Positions 56,011-64,000 of a stretch of 64,000 nt of DNA are shown here, piece after piece. Source of the DNA: Rhodocytophaga rosea. Its GTDB lineage: Bacteria > Bacteroidota > Bacteroidia > Cytophagales > 172606-1. Below the pieces are notes generated by a model. The model searched no databases. It saw nothing but the letters and a program-made list of their open reading frames with translations, and was not told the DNA's origin. Both the position numbers and the translations under genes were made by a program. Where the stretch lies: NCBI RefSeq assembly GCF_010119975.1, contig NZ_CP048222.1:3614501-3678500 (forward strand). Reading direction: 5' to 3'. Numbering within the stretch: position 1 is the stretch's first letter; the number at the start of each line of letters is the position of its first letter.

Positions 56011-56091
56011 CTTAATAATATATAATAACAATTAAATAAATATTTAAATAATTAAAATAAGAAATTGAAAGAAATCTAAAAGAAAAACTAT
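56011..56091. other. AT-rich probable DNA-unwinding element of oriC
   Basis: About 81 bp with nearly no G or C (TTAATAATATATAATAACAA and similar) immediately after the last DnaA boxes and before the TPR gene. This is the usual position of the duplex-unwinding element beside a DnaA-box cluster. Confidence 0.6.
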
Positions 56092-57927
56092 ATGAGAAGA
56101 TCAAATAAATTTATAGGAGTAGTATTAAAAATTACCTGTGTAGGAATTTTACTTTTTCATACAAGTATTCAGGCACAAAACCAGGATATAGATTTAGCAA
56201 ATCAATATTTAGAGCAAAAAGAGTATGAAAAGGCTAAAGCGATATTTCAGAAAATAATAAAGCGCGATGATATTGATAAAATAGTGTATAAAAACTATTT
56301 ATATACATTACAGGAATTAAAAGAATGGAATGAAGTTGATAAATATCTGAAAAGGCATATAAAAAATAATCCTGAAGAAATGAAATATAAAATAGATTAT
56401 GCATTTAATCTTCAAAAACAAGGAAAAGAAAATGAATCAGAAAAATACGTAGAAAAGTTAATAGATGAATCCAAAAAGGACTTAGCCAAATCAGAAGTAC
56501 TGGCTAGCGCATTAATGAAAGAAAATAAATTGGAATGGGCTGAAAAAGTATATTTAGAAGCAAGAAAAAATTCTGGTAATCCTAATCTCTATGCACTTCA
56601 AATAGCAAATCTATATAAGATCCAGAATAATACCATAAAGATGATTGAGGAGTACATTAATCTGGCAATGGAAAATAAAAACAATTTAACAGTTCTTCAG
56701 AATGTGTTACAGGATAATTTAACAAAACCGGAAGAATATGAAAAATTAGAACAGGTATTAATATCAAGAATACAAAAGGAACCTACAGAAAATATGTATA
56801 GTGATTTGCTAATATGGTATTATATACAGCAAAAAGATTTTAATAAAGCATTTTTTCAGGCAAGATCTATGGATAAACGTATGAAACTTGAAGGATCAAA
56901 GCTTACTGAAATCGGAATGATCAGTTTACAAAACAAAGATTATAAAAGTGCAAGTACCATATATGAATATCTAGTAAAAGAATATCCCCAAAGCCCAAGT
57001 TATCCGATATACCGCCGCTACCTGATTATGTCAAGGGAGGAGCTTGTAAAAAATACATTTCCTATTAACAGAGATCAAATACAATCATTAATTGTTGATT
57101 ATCAGCGCCTTATAGGAGATATAGGAAAAACTCAACAATCTGCTGAAGCTATGAGGAATATGGCCGTGCTGTACGGATTCTACTTAGACAACAAAGATAC
57201 GGCATTGTTTTACCTGAAGGAATCTGTAAAATATGCCAGGCAAAACAGTGATTTGATTGCAAAATGTAAAATAGATATGGGAGATATTTATCTCTTGAAA
57301 AATGAACCATGGGAAGCGACACTTTTGTATTCACAGGTTGAAAAAAGCAATAAAGAGCAGCCCATTGGGTATGAGGCAAAACTGAAAAATGCGAAATTAT
57401 CCTATTACAAAGGGGAGTTCGAGCTGGCGCAAGGTCACTTAGATATTCTGAAACTGGCAACTTCCCGAGAAATAGCGAATGATGCAATGGATCTGAGTTT
57501 ACTTATTCAGGATAATCTGGCCATGGATACAGTAGGCGAAGCGATGAAAGAATATGCTTCAGCGGAACTATTGCTTTTTCAAAACAAAGATCAGGAAGCA
57601 TTGCGAAAACTGGAAGCCATGAATGAAAAATATAAGGGTCATAGTTTGTCTGATGAAATCTTATGGCTGGAAGCACAGATAAATATCCGTAGCAATGAAA
57701 ATTTGAAAGCTGTAGAAAAACTCGAAAAAATAGTGAACAATTATGGACATGATATTCTTGGAGATGATGCCCATTTTATGATGGCTAAACTTCTTGAAGA
57801 AAAATTAAATGATAAAGAAAAAGCAATGGAGCTATATCAAAATCATTTAATTAAATATCCAGGAAGCATCTATTCTGTGGAAGCACGCAAGAGATTCAGA
57901 CAGTTACGAGGAGATAGAGTAAATTAG
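56092..57927 (+). CDS. secreted TPR-repeat protein
   Basis: 611 residues with a signal peptide ending near SIQAQ. Most of the length is tetratricopeptide repeats: ANQYLEQKEYEKAKAIFQKI near the start, YKSASTIYEYLVKEYPQSPS in the middle, and NDKEKAMELYQNHLIKYPGS at the end. It should act as a periplasmic scaffold, as in BamD-like or gliding/secretion machinery proteins; the partner is unknown. Base composition changes from A-rich (first ~900 bp) to more balanced toward the 3' end. The stop codon lies in a 15-bp tandem repeat. Confidence 0.82.
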   Translation: MRRSNKFIGVVLKITCVGILLFHTSIQAQNQDIDLANQYLEQKEYEKAKAIFQKIIKRDDIDKIVYKNYLYTLQELKEWNEVDKYLKRHIKNNPEEMKYKIDYAFNLQKQGKENESEKYVEKLIDESKKDLAKSEVLASALMKENKLEWAEKVYLEARKNSGNPNLYALQIANLYKIQNNTIKMIEEYINLAMENKNNLTVLQNVLQDNLTKPEEYEKLEQVLISRIQKEPTENMYSDLLIWYYIQQKDFNKAFFQARSMDKRMKLEGSKLTEIGMISLQNKDYKSASTIYEYLVKEYPQSPSYPIYRRYLIMSREELVKNTFPINRDQIQSLIVDYQRLIGDIGKTQQSAEAMRNMAVLYGFYLDNKDTALFYLKESVKYARQNSDLIAKCKIDMGDIYLLKNEPWEATLLYSQVEKSNKEQPIGYEAKLKNAKLSYYKGEFELAQGHLDILKLATSREIANDAMDLSLLIQDNLAMDTVGEAMKEYASAELLLFQNKDQEALRKLEAMNEKYKGHSLSDEILWLEAQINIRSNENLKAVEKLEKIVNNYGHDILGDDAHFMMAKLLEEKLNDKEKAMELYQNHLIKYPGSIYSVEARKRFRQLRGDRVN

Positions 57928-57950
57928 GCTTGTCTAAATTAGGCTTGTCT
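57921..57950 (+). repeat. 15-bp tandem duplication over the TPR stop codon
   Basis: AAATTAGGCTTGTCT occurs twice in a row (57921-57935 and 57936-57950). The first copy contains the TAG stop of the TPR gene. It looks like a recent local duplication. Confidence 0.9.
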
Positions 57951-57963
57951 AAAAAATTAATCA

Positions 57964-58008
57964 GCCCCAATATAGTTTAGATGAGTCTAAACTATATTGG
58001 GGCTTTGG
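57964..58008 (+). terminator. 18-bp perfect-stem terminator after the TPR gene
   Basis: GCCCCAATATAGTTTAGA and its exact complement at 57986-58003, with loop TGAG, followed by TTTGG. The T-run is short but the stem is strong. Confidence 0.8.
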
Positions 58009-58484
58009 CATAAATAACCAAATTAGGATAGATGCCATTATGTCATAGAGAGTATTGTAATTTTAACAATCGGTGCAAAAGTTGTTGGATGAAATAAGAG
58101 AATGTATGAGCGATGTAAGAAAAGTTTACACTCTTCAGAAGGAGGAAGACATATACCCATTATAAAAGCATTAAGAATAATTTAAACGCATGAAAACTGA
58201 AAGGAATATTCTCAGCTTAACTAATGATCAAAATTGATTACAGCGCCTTTAAATCAATAATCACTTTATGTTGTATTGAATACTAGATACGGGGTTAAAG
58301 AAAATGAAAACAAATATTCTAAGCAGGTTGAGGAGAAGGCAGATGTGGAATCGATTTAAAAGGCTTTAGAACGAAAAATTTACTTAAAGGTTGTCTTATA
58401 AGGATTATAGGATAAAAATTGTTTATAGACCTTTTAAAGCAGAAATAAAGCTATGTAAGATAAAGCTTAAGAAGTGGAAAATAA
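58009..58484. other. ~475-bp stretch without a recognisable gene
   Basis: Purine-rich on the plus strand, with stops in all frames. Short open fragments (for example MKTERNILSLTNDQN from ~58191) do not join into a known protein. It may be the remains of a degraded gene; nothing supports a specific identity. Confidence 0.35.
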
Positions 58485-58515
58485 AAAAGCCCTTGTATTT
58501 TTTACAAAGGCTTTT
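58485..58515 (-). terminator. terminator after gltD
   Basis: On the minus strand AAAAGCCTTTGTA pairs with TACAAGGGCTTTT (one G-T pair) followed by TTATTTT, 25 bp past the gltD stop. Confidence 0.8.
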
Positions 58516-58540
58516 AACTAAAAACAATAAAAATGATAAA

Positions 58541-60022
58541 TTATGCGATGCGGCTTACATTAATTAGCGAATCATCTTTAGATTCTAATGTGGAAGTACC
58601 CATCAGGTAAGTATCAACGGCTCTGGCAGCTTCACGACCTTCAGAAATAGCCCATACAACAAGTGATTGCCCACGACGTGAATCTCCAGCCGCGAAAACT
58701 TTGTTCACACTCGATTGGTAATTGTTACATTTTACATTTCCTCTTTCATCTAAAGAAAGATTCAGTTCCTGCACTAAACCTGACTTTTGAGTATGTAAAA
58801 AACCAATAGCTAACAATGCTAATTCACAAGGCAGTATTTTTTCGGTTTCCGGTAATTCAACAAAAGAGGATCGGCCGGTTTGCTTATCGAGTTGCCATTC
58901 AATTTTAACTACTTTTATACCGGTTAAATTTCCTTGCTCATCACCAATAAATTCTTTGGTATGCATACACCAGTTCCGGTCAGCTCCTTCTTCATGCGAG
59001 GATGAAGTACGGAGAATCATAGGCCATAAGGGCCAGGGATTGTCAGACGCACGTTCAGAAGGAGGCTGGGTAAGTAATTCAATCTGGGTAACAGAAGTTG
59101 CTTTATGGCGGTTAGAAGTACCCACACAGTCAGAACCAGTATCACCACCACCAATAACCACCACATTTTTTTCAGTAGCTAATATGTCTTCCTTCCACAT
59201 TCCTCTTCTGCCGCCTGTAACCCGATTGTTCTGCTGGGTAAGAAAATCCATAGCAAAATGAACGCCTTTTAAGTTACGTCCGGGAATAGGAAGATCTCTG
59301 GGAACAGTAGAACCAGTGCATAACACAATCGAATCAAATTGTGACATCAGGTCTGAACCAGATATATCTACGCCCACATTAACATTGGTTTTAAATACAA
59401 TGCCTTCTTCTTCCATCACTTTTACACGTCTATCAACCACCCATTTTTCGAGTTTAAAATCAGGAATACCATACATTAGCAAGCCTCCTATTTTATCGTC
59501 ACGTTCAAAAACAGTTACCCAATGACCAGCTTTGTTTAACTGAGCAGCTGCAGCCAGGCCAGCAGGGCCAGAGCCAATAACGGCTACTTTTTTACCTGTT
59601 CTTACATCAGGAATAGTGGCTTTGATCAAGCCCATTTCAAATGCTTTTTCAGCAATAGTTTTCTCGATCAGTTCAATAGTAACAGGAGGTTTATTTATTC
59701 CCAATACACAGGAACCTTCACAAGGAGCCGGGCAAATTCTGCCGGTAAATTCCGGAAAGTTATTGGTAGCACTTAATATTTCTATTGCATATTCCCAGTT
59801 TTGAGCATACACAGCATCGTTGAAATCAGGAATATTATTTCCCAAAGGACAGCCGTTGTGACAAAAAGGAACCCCACAATCCATACACCTGGAGGATTGT
59901 TGCTTTACTTTATCATCGGCAAATTCCAGGTATATTTCTTTATATTCATTAATCCGATCTTTAGGCGCTTTTGATTTTGGCGTTTCCCGGCCAAATTCCA
60001 TAAATCCCGTAGGTTTTCCCAT
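58541..60022 (-). CDS. gltD: glutamate synthase, small (beta) subunit
   Basis: 493 residues. The N-terminal cysteines C46, C49, C54, C58 (CMDCGVPFCHNGCPLG) and C97, C101, C105 (CPAPCEGSC) coordinate two [4Fe-4S] clusters. FAD-binding GSGPAGLAAAAQL (~149-161) and NADPH-binding VIGGGDTGSDCVG follow. The subunit passes electrons from NADPH to GltB for making two glutamates from glutamine and 2-oxoglutarate. Same strand as gltB, which lies 124 bp upstream; the gap holds an inverted repeat. Confidence 0.96.
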   Translation of the reverse strand: MGKPTGFMEFGRETPKSKAPKDRINEYKEIYLEFADDKVKQQSSRCMDCGVPFCHNGCPLGNNIPDFNDAVYAQNWEYAIEILSATNNFPEFTGRICPAPCEGSCVLGINKPPVTIELIEKTIAEKAFEMGLIKATIPDVRTGKKVAVIGSGPAGLAAAAQLNKAGHWVTVFERDDKIGGLLMYGIPDFKLEKWVVDRRVKVMEEEGIVFKTNVNVGVDISGSDLMSQFDSIVLCTGSTVPRDLPIPGRNLKGVHFAMDFLTQQNNRVTGGRRGMWKEDILATEKNVVVIGGGDTGSDCVGTSNRHKATSVTQIELLTQPPSERASDNPWPLWPMILRTSSSHEEGADRNWCMHTKEFIGDEQGNLTGIKVVKIEWQLDKQTGRSSFVELPETEKILPCELALLAIGFLHTQKSGLVQELNLSLDERGNVKCNNYQSSVNKVFAAGDSRRGQSLVVWAISEGREAARAVDTYLMGTSTLESKDDSLINVSRIA

Positions 60023-60071
60023 GGTATTGAATTGTTATTGTAGTAAAGGTTTTATTAAAAGACAGGTATAA

Positions 60072-60134
60072 AAAGAAACTTAACCTAATCATAATTCGGT
60101 AGTAAAATCCACCTGTGTTAAGTTAAGTTTCTTT
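60072..60134. repeat. inverted repeat in the gltB-gltD spacer
   Basis: AAAGAAACTTAAC (60072-60084) and GTTAAGTTTCTTT (60122-60134) are perfect 13-bp complements 37 nt apart. The position between two operon genes suits a protein-binding site, RNA processing site or partial terminator that sets the GltB:GltD ratio. Confidence 0.6.
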
Positions 60135-60146
60135 AGAGGTAAAAAA

Positions 60147-63100
60147 TTAAACAGCTTCTTTCAGATTGATTTTAGCTTTGAGCAGTGCAGCTTTGTATTC
60201 ACGAGGCATCACTTTTACAAACGAAGAGAGAGCATCTCCCCAATTGAGCAGGATCTGCTGGGCAATATCGCTACCGGTAAATTTGAAATGATTTTCAATC
60301 AGGTCTTTCAAAGTATTTACATCTTCATATTCCACCTCTTCAAACTCTACCAGCTCTTTATTGCAATACTGAGAAAACTTCTTTTCAGGATCATATACAT
60401 AAGCAATACCCCCACTCATGCCTGCAGCAAAGTTACGTCCGGTATCACCTAATATTACAGCAATACCACCAGTCATATATTCGCAGCCATGGTCACCTAC
60501 TCCTTCCACAACTGCTTTCATTCCTGAATTACGCACGCAGAAACGTTCTCCAGCAAGACCCCTAATGTACGCTTCACCGGAAGTTGCTCCATAAAACGCC
60601 ACATTACCAATGATCATATTTTTGCTTGGATCGAAGGTAGCTTCTTTGGCAGGATACACAATGAGCTGGCTTCCAGACAAACCTTTACCAAAATAATCAT
60701 TGGCTTCTCCTTCCAGTTCAAGCCTTAATCCAGGCGCACCAAAGGCACCAAAACTCTGACCGGCAGAACCGTTAAATTTAAAGTGAATAGTTCCCTCAGG
60801 TAAGCCTTCGCCTTTGTATTTTTTCGAAATCTCATTAGACAAGAGCGTACCTACTGCCCGGTCAGTATTGAGAATATTGAATTCACCCTGAACAGCAGCG
60901 CCATTTTCCAATGCTGGTTGTGAAGCTTCCAGTAATTTCCAGTCCAATACGCCATCAATACCATGATCCTGCTCCAGTTGCTTATAAATTCCAACTGTTG
61001 GATCAGCAGGCTGTTTGTACAAAATAGGGCTAAGATCCAGGTCTTTTAATTTCCAGTGCTCTACATTCTCTCTTACTTTCAGCACATCTACCTGACCTAC
61101 CATTTCCTGAATAGTACGAAAACCTAAAGCGGCCATCGTTTCACGCAAATCCTCAGCCAGGAAAGTGAACAAATTCACCACATGATCTACTTCACCAGTA
61201 AACAACCTTCTCAGTTCAGGATCTTGTGTGGCAATACCTACCGGACAAGTATTCAGATGGCATTTACGCATCATAATACATCCCTCTACGACAAGGGCAG
61301 CAGTAGCGACACCAAATTCTTCAGCACCTAACAAAATTGCAATAGCCAGGTCTTTTCCAGTTCTGATTTGCCCATCAGATTGCAGAGTAACACGGCTGCG
61401 TAAATTATTTCTAACCAACGTCTGATGAGCTTCTGCCAGACCAATTTCCCATGGAATCCCAGCATGACGGATTGAACTAATCGGAGAGGCTCCGGTACCC
61501 CCATCGTGTCCGGCAATAAGAATAACATCAGCATGAGCTTTAGCTACACCTGAGGCAATGGTACCTACACCCGCTTCGGCAACGAGTTTTACATTGATTC
61601 TGGCAGCCCTATTTGCATTTTTCAAATCGAAAATAAGTTGAGCTAAATCTTCGATAGAATAAATATCGTGGTGGGGTGGAGGAGAAATCAACCCAACACC
61701 AGGTGTAGCATGACGTACACGGCCAATCCAATCATCCACTTTATGACCTGGTAACTGTCCACCTTCGCCTGGTTTTGCACCTTGAGCCATTTTGATCTGT
61801 AATTCCTGTGCATTGGTCAGGTAGTAACTGGTAACACCAAATCTGGCAGAAGCTACTTGTTTAATGGCTGAACATTCCCAGTCTCCATTTTCTTTACGTT
61901 CGAAACGAACTTCGTCTTCACCACCTTCGCCGCTGTTACTCTTTCCTCCGATACGGTTCATGGCAATGGCAAGGGTTGTATGCGCTTCATGAGAAATAGA
62001 ACCGAAAGACATAGCACCAGTAGCAAAACGCCGGAAGATGCTTTCTTTACTTTCTACTTCTTCTATTGGAATAGACTTGCGCTTTTTAAACTCCAGCATA
62101 CCTCTTAAGGTAAGGGCTTTCTCTATCTGGTCGTTTATTTTCTGAGCGTATTTTTTGTATAAGTTATAATCTCCACGTTTGGTAGAATACTGAAGTAAAT
62201 GGATTGTTTCCGGATTGAACAAGTGCGCTTCACCAGTACGTTTCCACTGCATTACTCCACCTACTTCCAGACGTGAATTCTGAATAGGCTTCAGAGGGAA
62301 GGCTAATCTGTGTTTAATTAAAGCTTCGTTGGCAATTCCATCAAAATCCAGGCCTTCAATTCTGGAAATGGTTCCAGTAAAGCATTTTTCAATTACATAA
62401 CTATTAATACCCAATGCTTCGAAAATCTGGGCACCCTGGTAAGACTGAAGCGTAGAAATTCCCATTTTAGAGAATATCTTCAATAACCCATATCCAATCG
62501 CTTTTATATAATTATAGTGCGCCTGGGCTTCACTGATATTTTCAGGTAATAAATTATCCCGCTTGAATGAAGAAATAGTTTCAAAAGCGATATACGGATT
62601 AATCGCAGAAACACCATAGCCAATTAAAGTAGCGAAATGATGGGTTTCCCGCACATCGCCGGCTTCCACAATCAGACTTGCTTTGGTACGCAGGCACTTT
62701 CTGATCAAATGATGGTGTATAGCTCCTGCCGCAAGCAAGGATGGAATCGCTACATTCTTCTTGTCAAAATTTTTATCGGAAATAATCAGAATATTACAAC
62801 CATCCAACACGGCTTGTTCTGCTTCCGCACAAAGTTTATCTATGGCTTTTTCCAGAACACCTTTTTTGCCTTCAGCAGGAAAAATGGCATCCAGCGTTTT
62901 GGATTTAAAGTCAGGATGACTGATGTATTTGAGTTTATTTAAATCGTCGTTAACTAACACCGGATGCGACAAGTGCATTTGTTTGCAATGGTCAGGTGTT
63001 TCAACCAATATATTATGAGTAGGCCCAATGGTAGTAAACAAAGACATGACCATACGTTCGCGGATGGGATCGATAGGAGGATTGCTTACCTGGGCAAACA

Positions 63101-64000
63101 GCTGCTTAAAATAGTTGGATAAGTGCTGGCTCTGAGAAGACAAAACAGCAAGCGGCGTATCTGTTCCCATAGAACTGATTGGTTCTTGTGCAGAAAGGGC
63201 CATTGGCTGCAAAATCACTTTTAAATCTTCAGCCGTATAGCCAAATGCCTGCTGGCGGTGCACCAGGGTTTCATGGTCTAGCTGATAGGTAAGCTGCTTG
63301 GGTCCAGGTAACTGGTCTAAGCTTACTTTGTTTTTCTGAAGCCACTTGCCATAGGATTGCTGGGCACATAGATCTCTCTTCAATTCATCATCGCTAATGA
63401 TGCGGCCTTGCGTAAGATCAGCTACAAACATTTTACCTGGTTGCAGCCGTCCTTTTAATATTACTTTAGATTGGTCTACTACTAATGCACCAGCTTCAGA
63501 AGCCATAATGAGATAATCATCACTGGTCAGGCAATATCTGGAAGGGCGTAAACCATTTCTATCCAACGTTGCACCTACCAGATTTCCATCTGTAAAACAG
63601 ACAGCAGCCGGACCATCCCAGGGTTCCATCATGGAGGCATGATATTCATAAAATGCCTTCTTTTCTTCAGACATTAACTTATCTTCCTGCCAGGCTTCCG
63701 GAATCAGCATCATTAAGGCATGGGCAATAGAACGGCCGCCTAACACCAGTAATTCTACCAGGCTATCCAGGTTAGCTGAATCAGAATCGTTGGGGTTACA
63801 GATAGGCAGTAACATCTGGATTTCTTCATCAGTAAAAAAGGATGAGTGCAGAATAGCTTCCTTAGATTTCATCCAATTGATATTTCCCCGGATGGTATTG
63901 ATTTCTCCGTTATGGGCAATATAGCGGAATGGCTGAGCCAGCTTCCACTTAGGAAACGTATTGGTAGAAAACCTGGAATGTATCAGCGCCAGTCCGGAAA
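60147..64000 (-). CDS. gltB: glutamate synthase, large (alpha) subunit, N-terminus outside window
   Basis: The frame is open through the right edge: upstream of the internal Met at 63872 it continues as GLALIHSRFSTNTFPKW...RYIAHNGEINTIRGNINWM, the class-II glutamine amidotransferase domain, so about 1284 of ~1500 residues are present. The FMN/central domain, the [3Fe-4S] cysteines in MMRKCHLNTCPVG, the GGEGGEDEVRF synthase segment and the C-terminal GXGXG helix (GVGDHGCEYMTGGIAV) are all present. It makes glutamate from glutamine-derived ammonia and 2-oxoglutarate. The catalytic N-terminal Cys is outside the window. Confidence 0.97.
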   Translation of the reverse strand, partial: SGLALIHSRFSTNTFPKWKLAQPFRYIAHNGEINTIRGNINWMKSKEAILHSSFFTDEEIQMLLPICNPNDSDSANLDSLVELLVLGGRSIAHALMMLIPEAWQEDKLMSEEKKAFYEYHASMMEPWDGPAAVCFTDGNLVGATLDRNGLRPSRYCLTSDDYLIMASEAGALVVDQSKVILKGRLQPGKMFVADLTQGRIISDDELKRDLCAQQSYGKWLQKNKVSLDQLPGPKQLTYQLDHETLVHRQQAFGYTAEDLKVILQPMALSAQEPISSMGTDTPLAVLSSQSQHLSNYFKQLFAQVSNPPIDPIRERMVMSLFTTIGPTHNILVETPDHCKQMHLSHPVLVNDDLNKLKYISHPDFKSKTLDAIFPAEGKKGVLEKAIDKLCAEAEQAVLDGCNILIISDKNFDKKNVAIPSLLAAGAIHHHLIRKCLRTKASLIVEAGDVRETHHFATLIGYGVSAINPYIAFETISSFKRDNLLPENISEAQAHYNYIKAIGYGLLKIFSKMGISTLQSYQGAQIFEALGINSYVIEKCFTGTISRIEGLDFDGIANEALIKHRLAFPLKPIQNSRLEVGGVMQWKRTGEAHLFNPETIHLLQYSTKRGDYNLYKKYAQKINDQIEKALTLRGMLEFKKRKSIPIEEVESKESIFRRFATGAMSFGSISHEAHTTLAIAMNRIGGKSNSGEGGEDEVRFERKENGDWECSAIKQVASARFGVTSYYLTNAQELQIKMAQGAKPGEGGQLPGHKVDDWIGRVRHATPGVGLISPPPHHDIYSIEDLAQLIFDLKNANRAARINVKLVAEAGVGTIASGVAKAHADVILIAGHDGGTGASPISSIRHAGIPWEIGLAEAHQTLVRNNLRSRVTLQSDGQIRTGKDLAIAILLGAEEFGVATAALVVEGCIMMRKCHLNTCPVGIATQDPELRRLFTGEVDHVVNLFTFLAEDLRETMAALGFRTIQEMVGQVDVLKVRENVEHWKLKDLDLSPILYKQPADPTVGIYKQLEQDHGIDGVLDWKLLEASQPALENGAAVQGEFNILNTDRAVGTLLSNEISKKYKGEGLPEGTIHFKFNGSAGQSFGAFGAPGLRLELEGEANDYFGKGLSGSQLIVYPAKEATFDPSKNMIIGNVAFYGATSGEAYIRGLAGERFCVRNSGMKAVVEGVGDHGCEYMTGGIAVILGDTGRNFAAGMSGGIAYVYDPEKKFSQYCNKELVEFEEVEYEDVNTLKDLIENHFKFTGSDIAQQILLNWGDALSSFVKVMPREYKAALLKAKINLKEAV

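Noticed and set aside
58009-58484. possible transposase remnant
   Set aside because: Short open pieces in several frames do not join and match no transposase motif I can name.
1-64000. CRISPR arrays, prophage or intact insertion sequences
   Set aside because: No regularly spaced repeats, no integrase/transposase frames and no phage structural genes were seen in either strand.

Overview
The window looks like chromosomal DNA from a member of the Bacteroidota, most likely the order Cytophagales. The signs are low-to-moderate GC, almost no Shine-Dalgarno sequences, possible TAnnTTTG-type -7 promoter elements, many lipoproteins and signal peptides, a GldJ-type gliding/type IX secretion lipoprotein, a BshA bacillithiol synthase, DUF4174 and DUF4175 family proteins, a 7TM-type AraC regulator, and a YbeY with the variant metal site common in this phylum. 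No phage, plasmid, CRISPR or intact insertion sequence was seen. All calls come from reading motifs by eye; no database was searched.

Layout. 0-5.5 kb: the tail of an acyl-CoA dehydrogenase, a frame-broken small lipoprotein, a membrane-anchored HTH/coiled-coil protein, an Fe-S assembly pair (nfu and a frameshifted mrp) and dnaG. 5.5-18.3 kb: secreted and regulatory accessory genes (M1 peptidase fused to a regulatory-like domain, AraC regulator, Tat-exported Gfo/Idh oxidoreductase, PAS-LuxR regulator, vanadium haloperoxidase-type lipoprotein, methyltransferase, S41 tail-specific protease, outer-membrane barrel). 18.3-28.5 kb: a DUF6155-like protein behind a perfect 22-bp hairpin, a GT61 glycosyltransferase, a 0.9-kb empty stretch, a propionyl-CoA carboxylase-type beta subunit, a three-repeat secreted protein and an M14 peptidase. 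28.5-37.6 kb: bshA, a fatty acid hydroxylase-type membrane protein, tRNA-Asn, a frameshifted htrA, an ALDH7-type dehydrogenase, a single-domain response regulator, a helical protein of unknown role, a decayed acetyltransferase and a DUF4174 protein. 37.7-51.1 kb: mfd, gldJ, comF, a CMD-family/xth cluster, a peptide-type ABC binding protein, a giant DUF4175 protein and an rsbW-like/ybeY pair. 51.1-58 kb: two parS-like palindromes, mnmG, a methyltransferase, an Ig-like lipoprotein, a dense cluster of DnaA boxes next to an AT-rich tract (probable oriC) and a TPR protein. 58.5-64 kb: gltD and gltB, the latter running off the right edge.

The most notable region is 51.1-56.1 kb. Two ParB-type parS palindromes sit directly before mnmG (gidA). 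About 4.5 kb further on there are three perfect and about eleven near-perfect DnaA boxes followed by a roughly 80-bp AT tract. Base bias on the plus strand changes sharply at the parS pair, from C>G and T-rich to G>C and A-rich. Together these suggest the chromosomal origin and its segregation sites. One point against it is that flanking genes on both sides run toward the site rather than away.

Three genes carry single-base frame breaks. Two of them (mrp, htrA) need exactly one extra G in a G-run to be restored, which points to homopolymer under-calling in the assembly or to real slippage sites.
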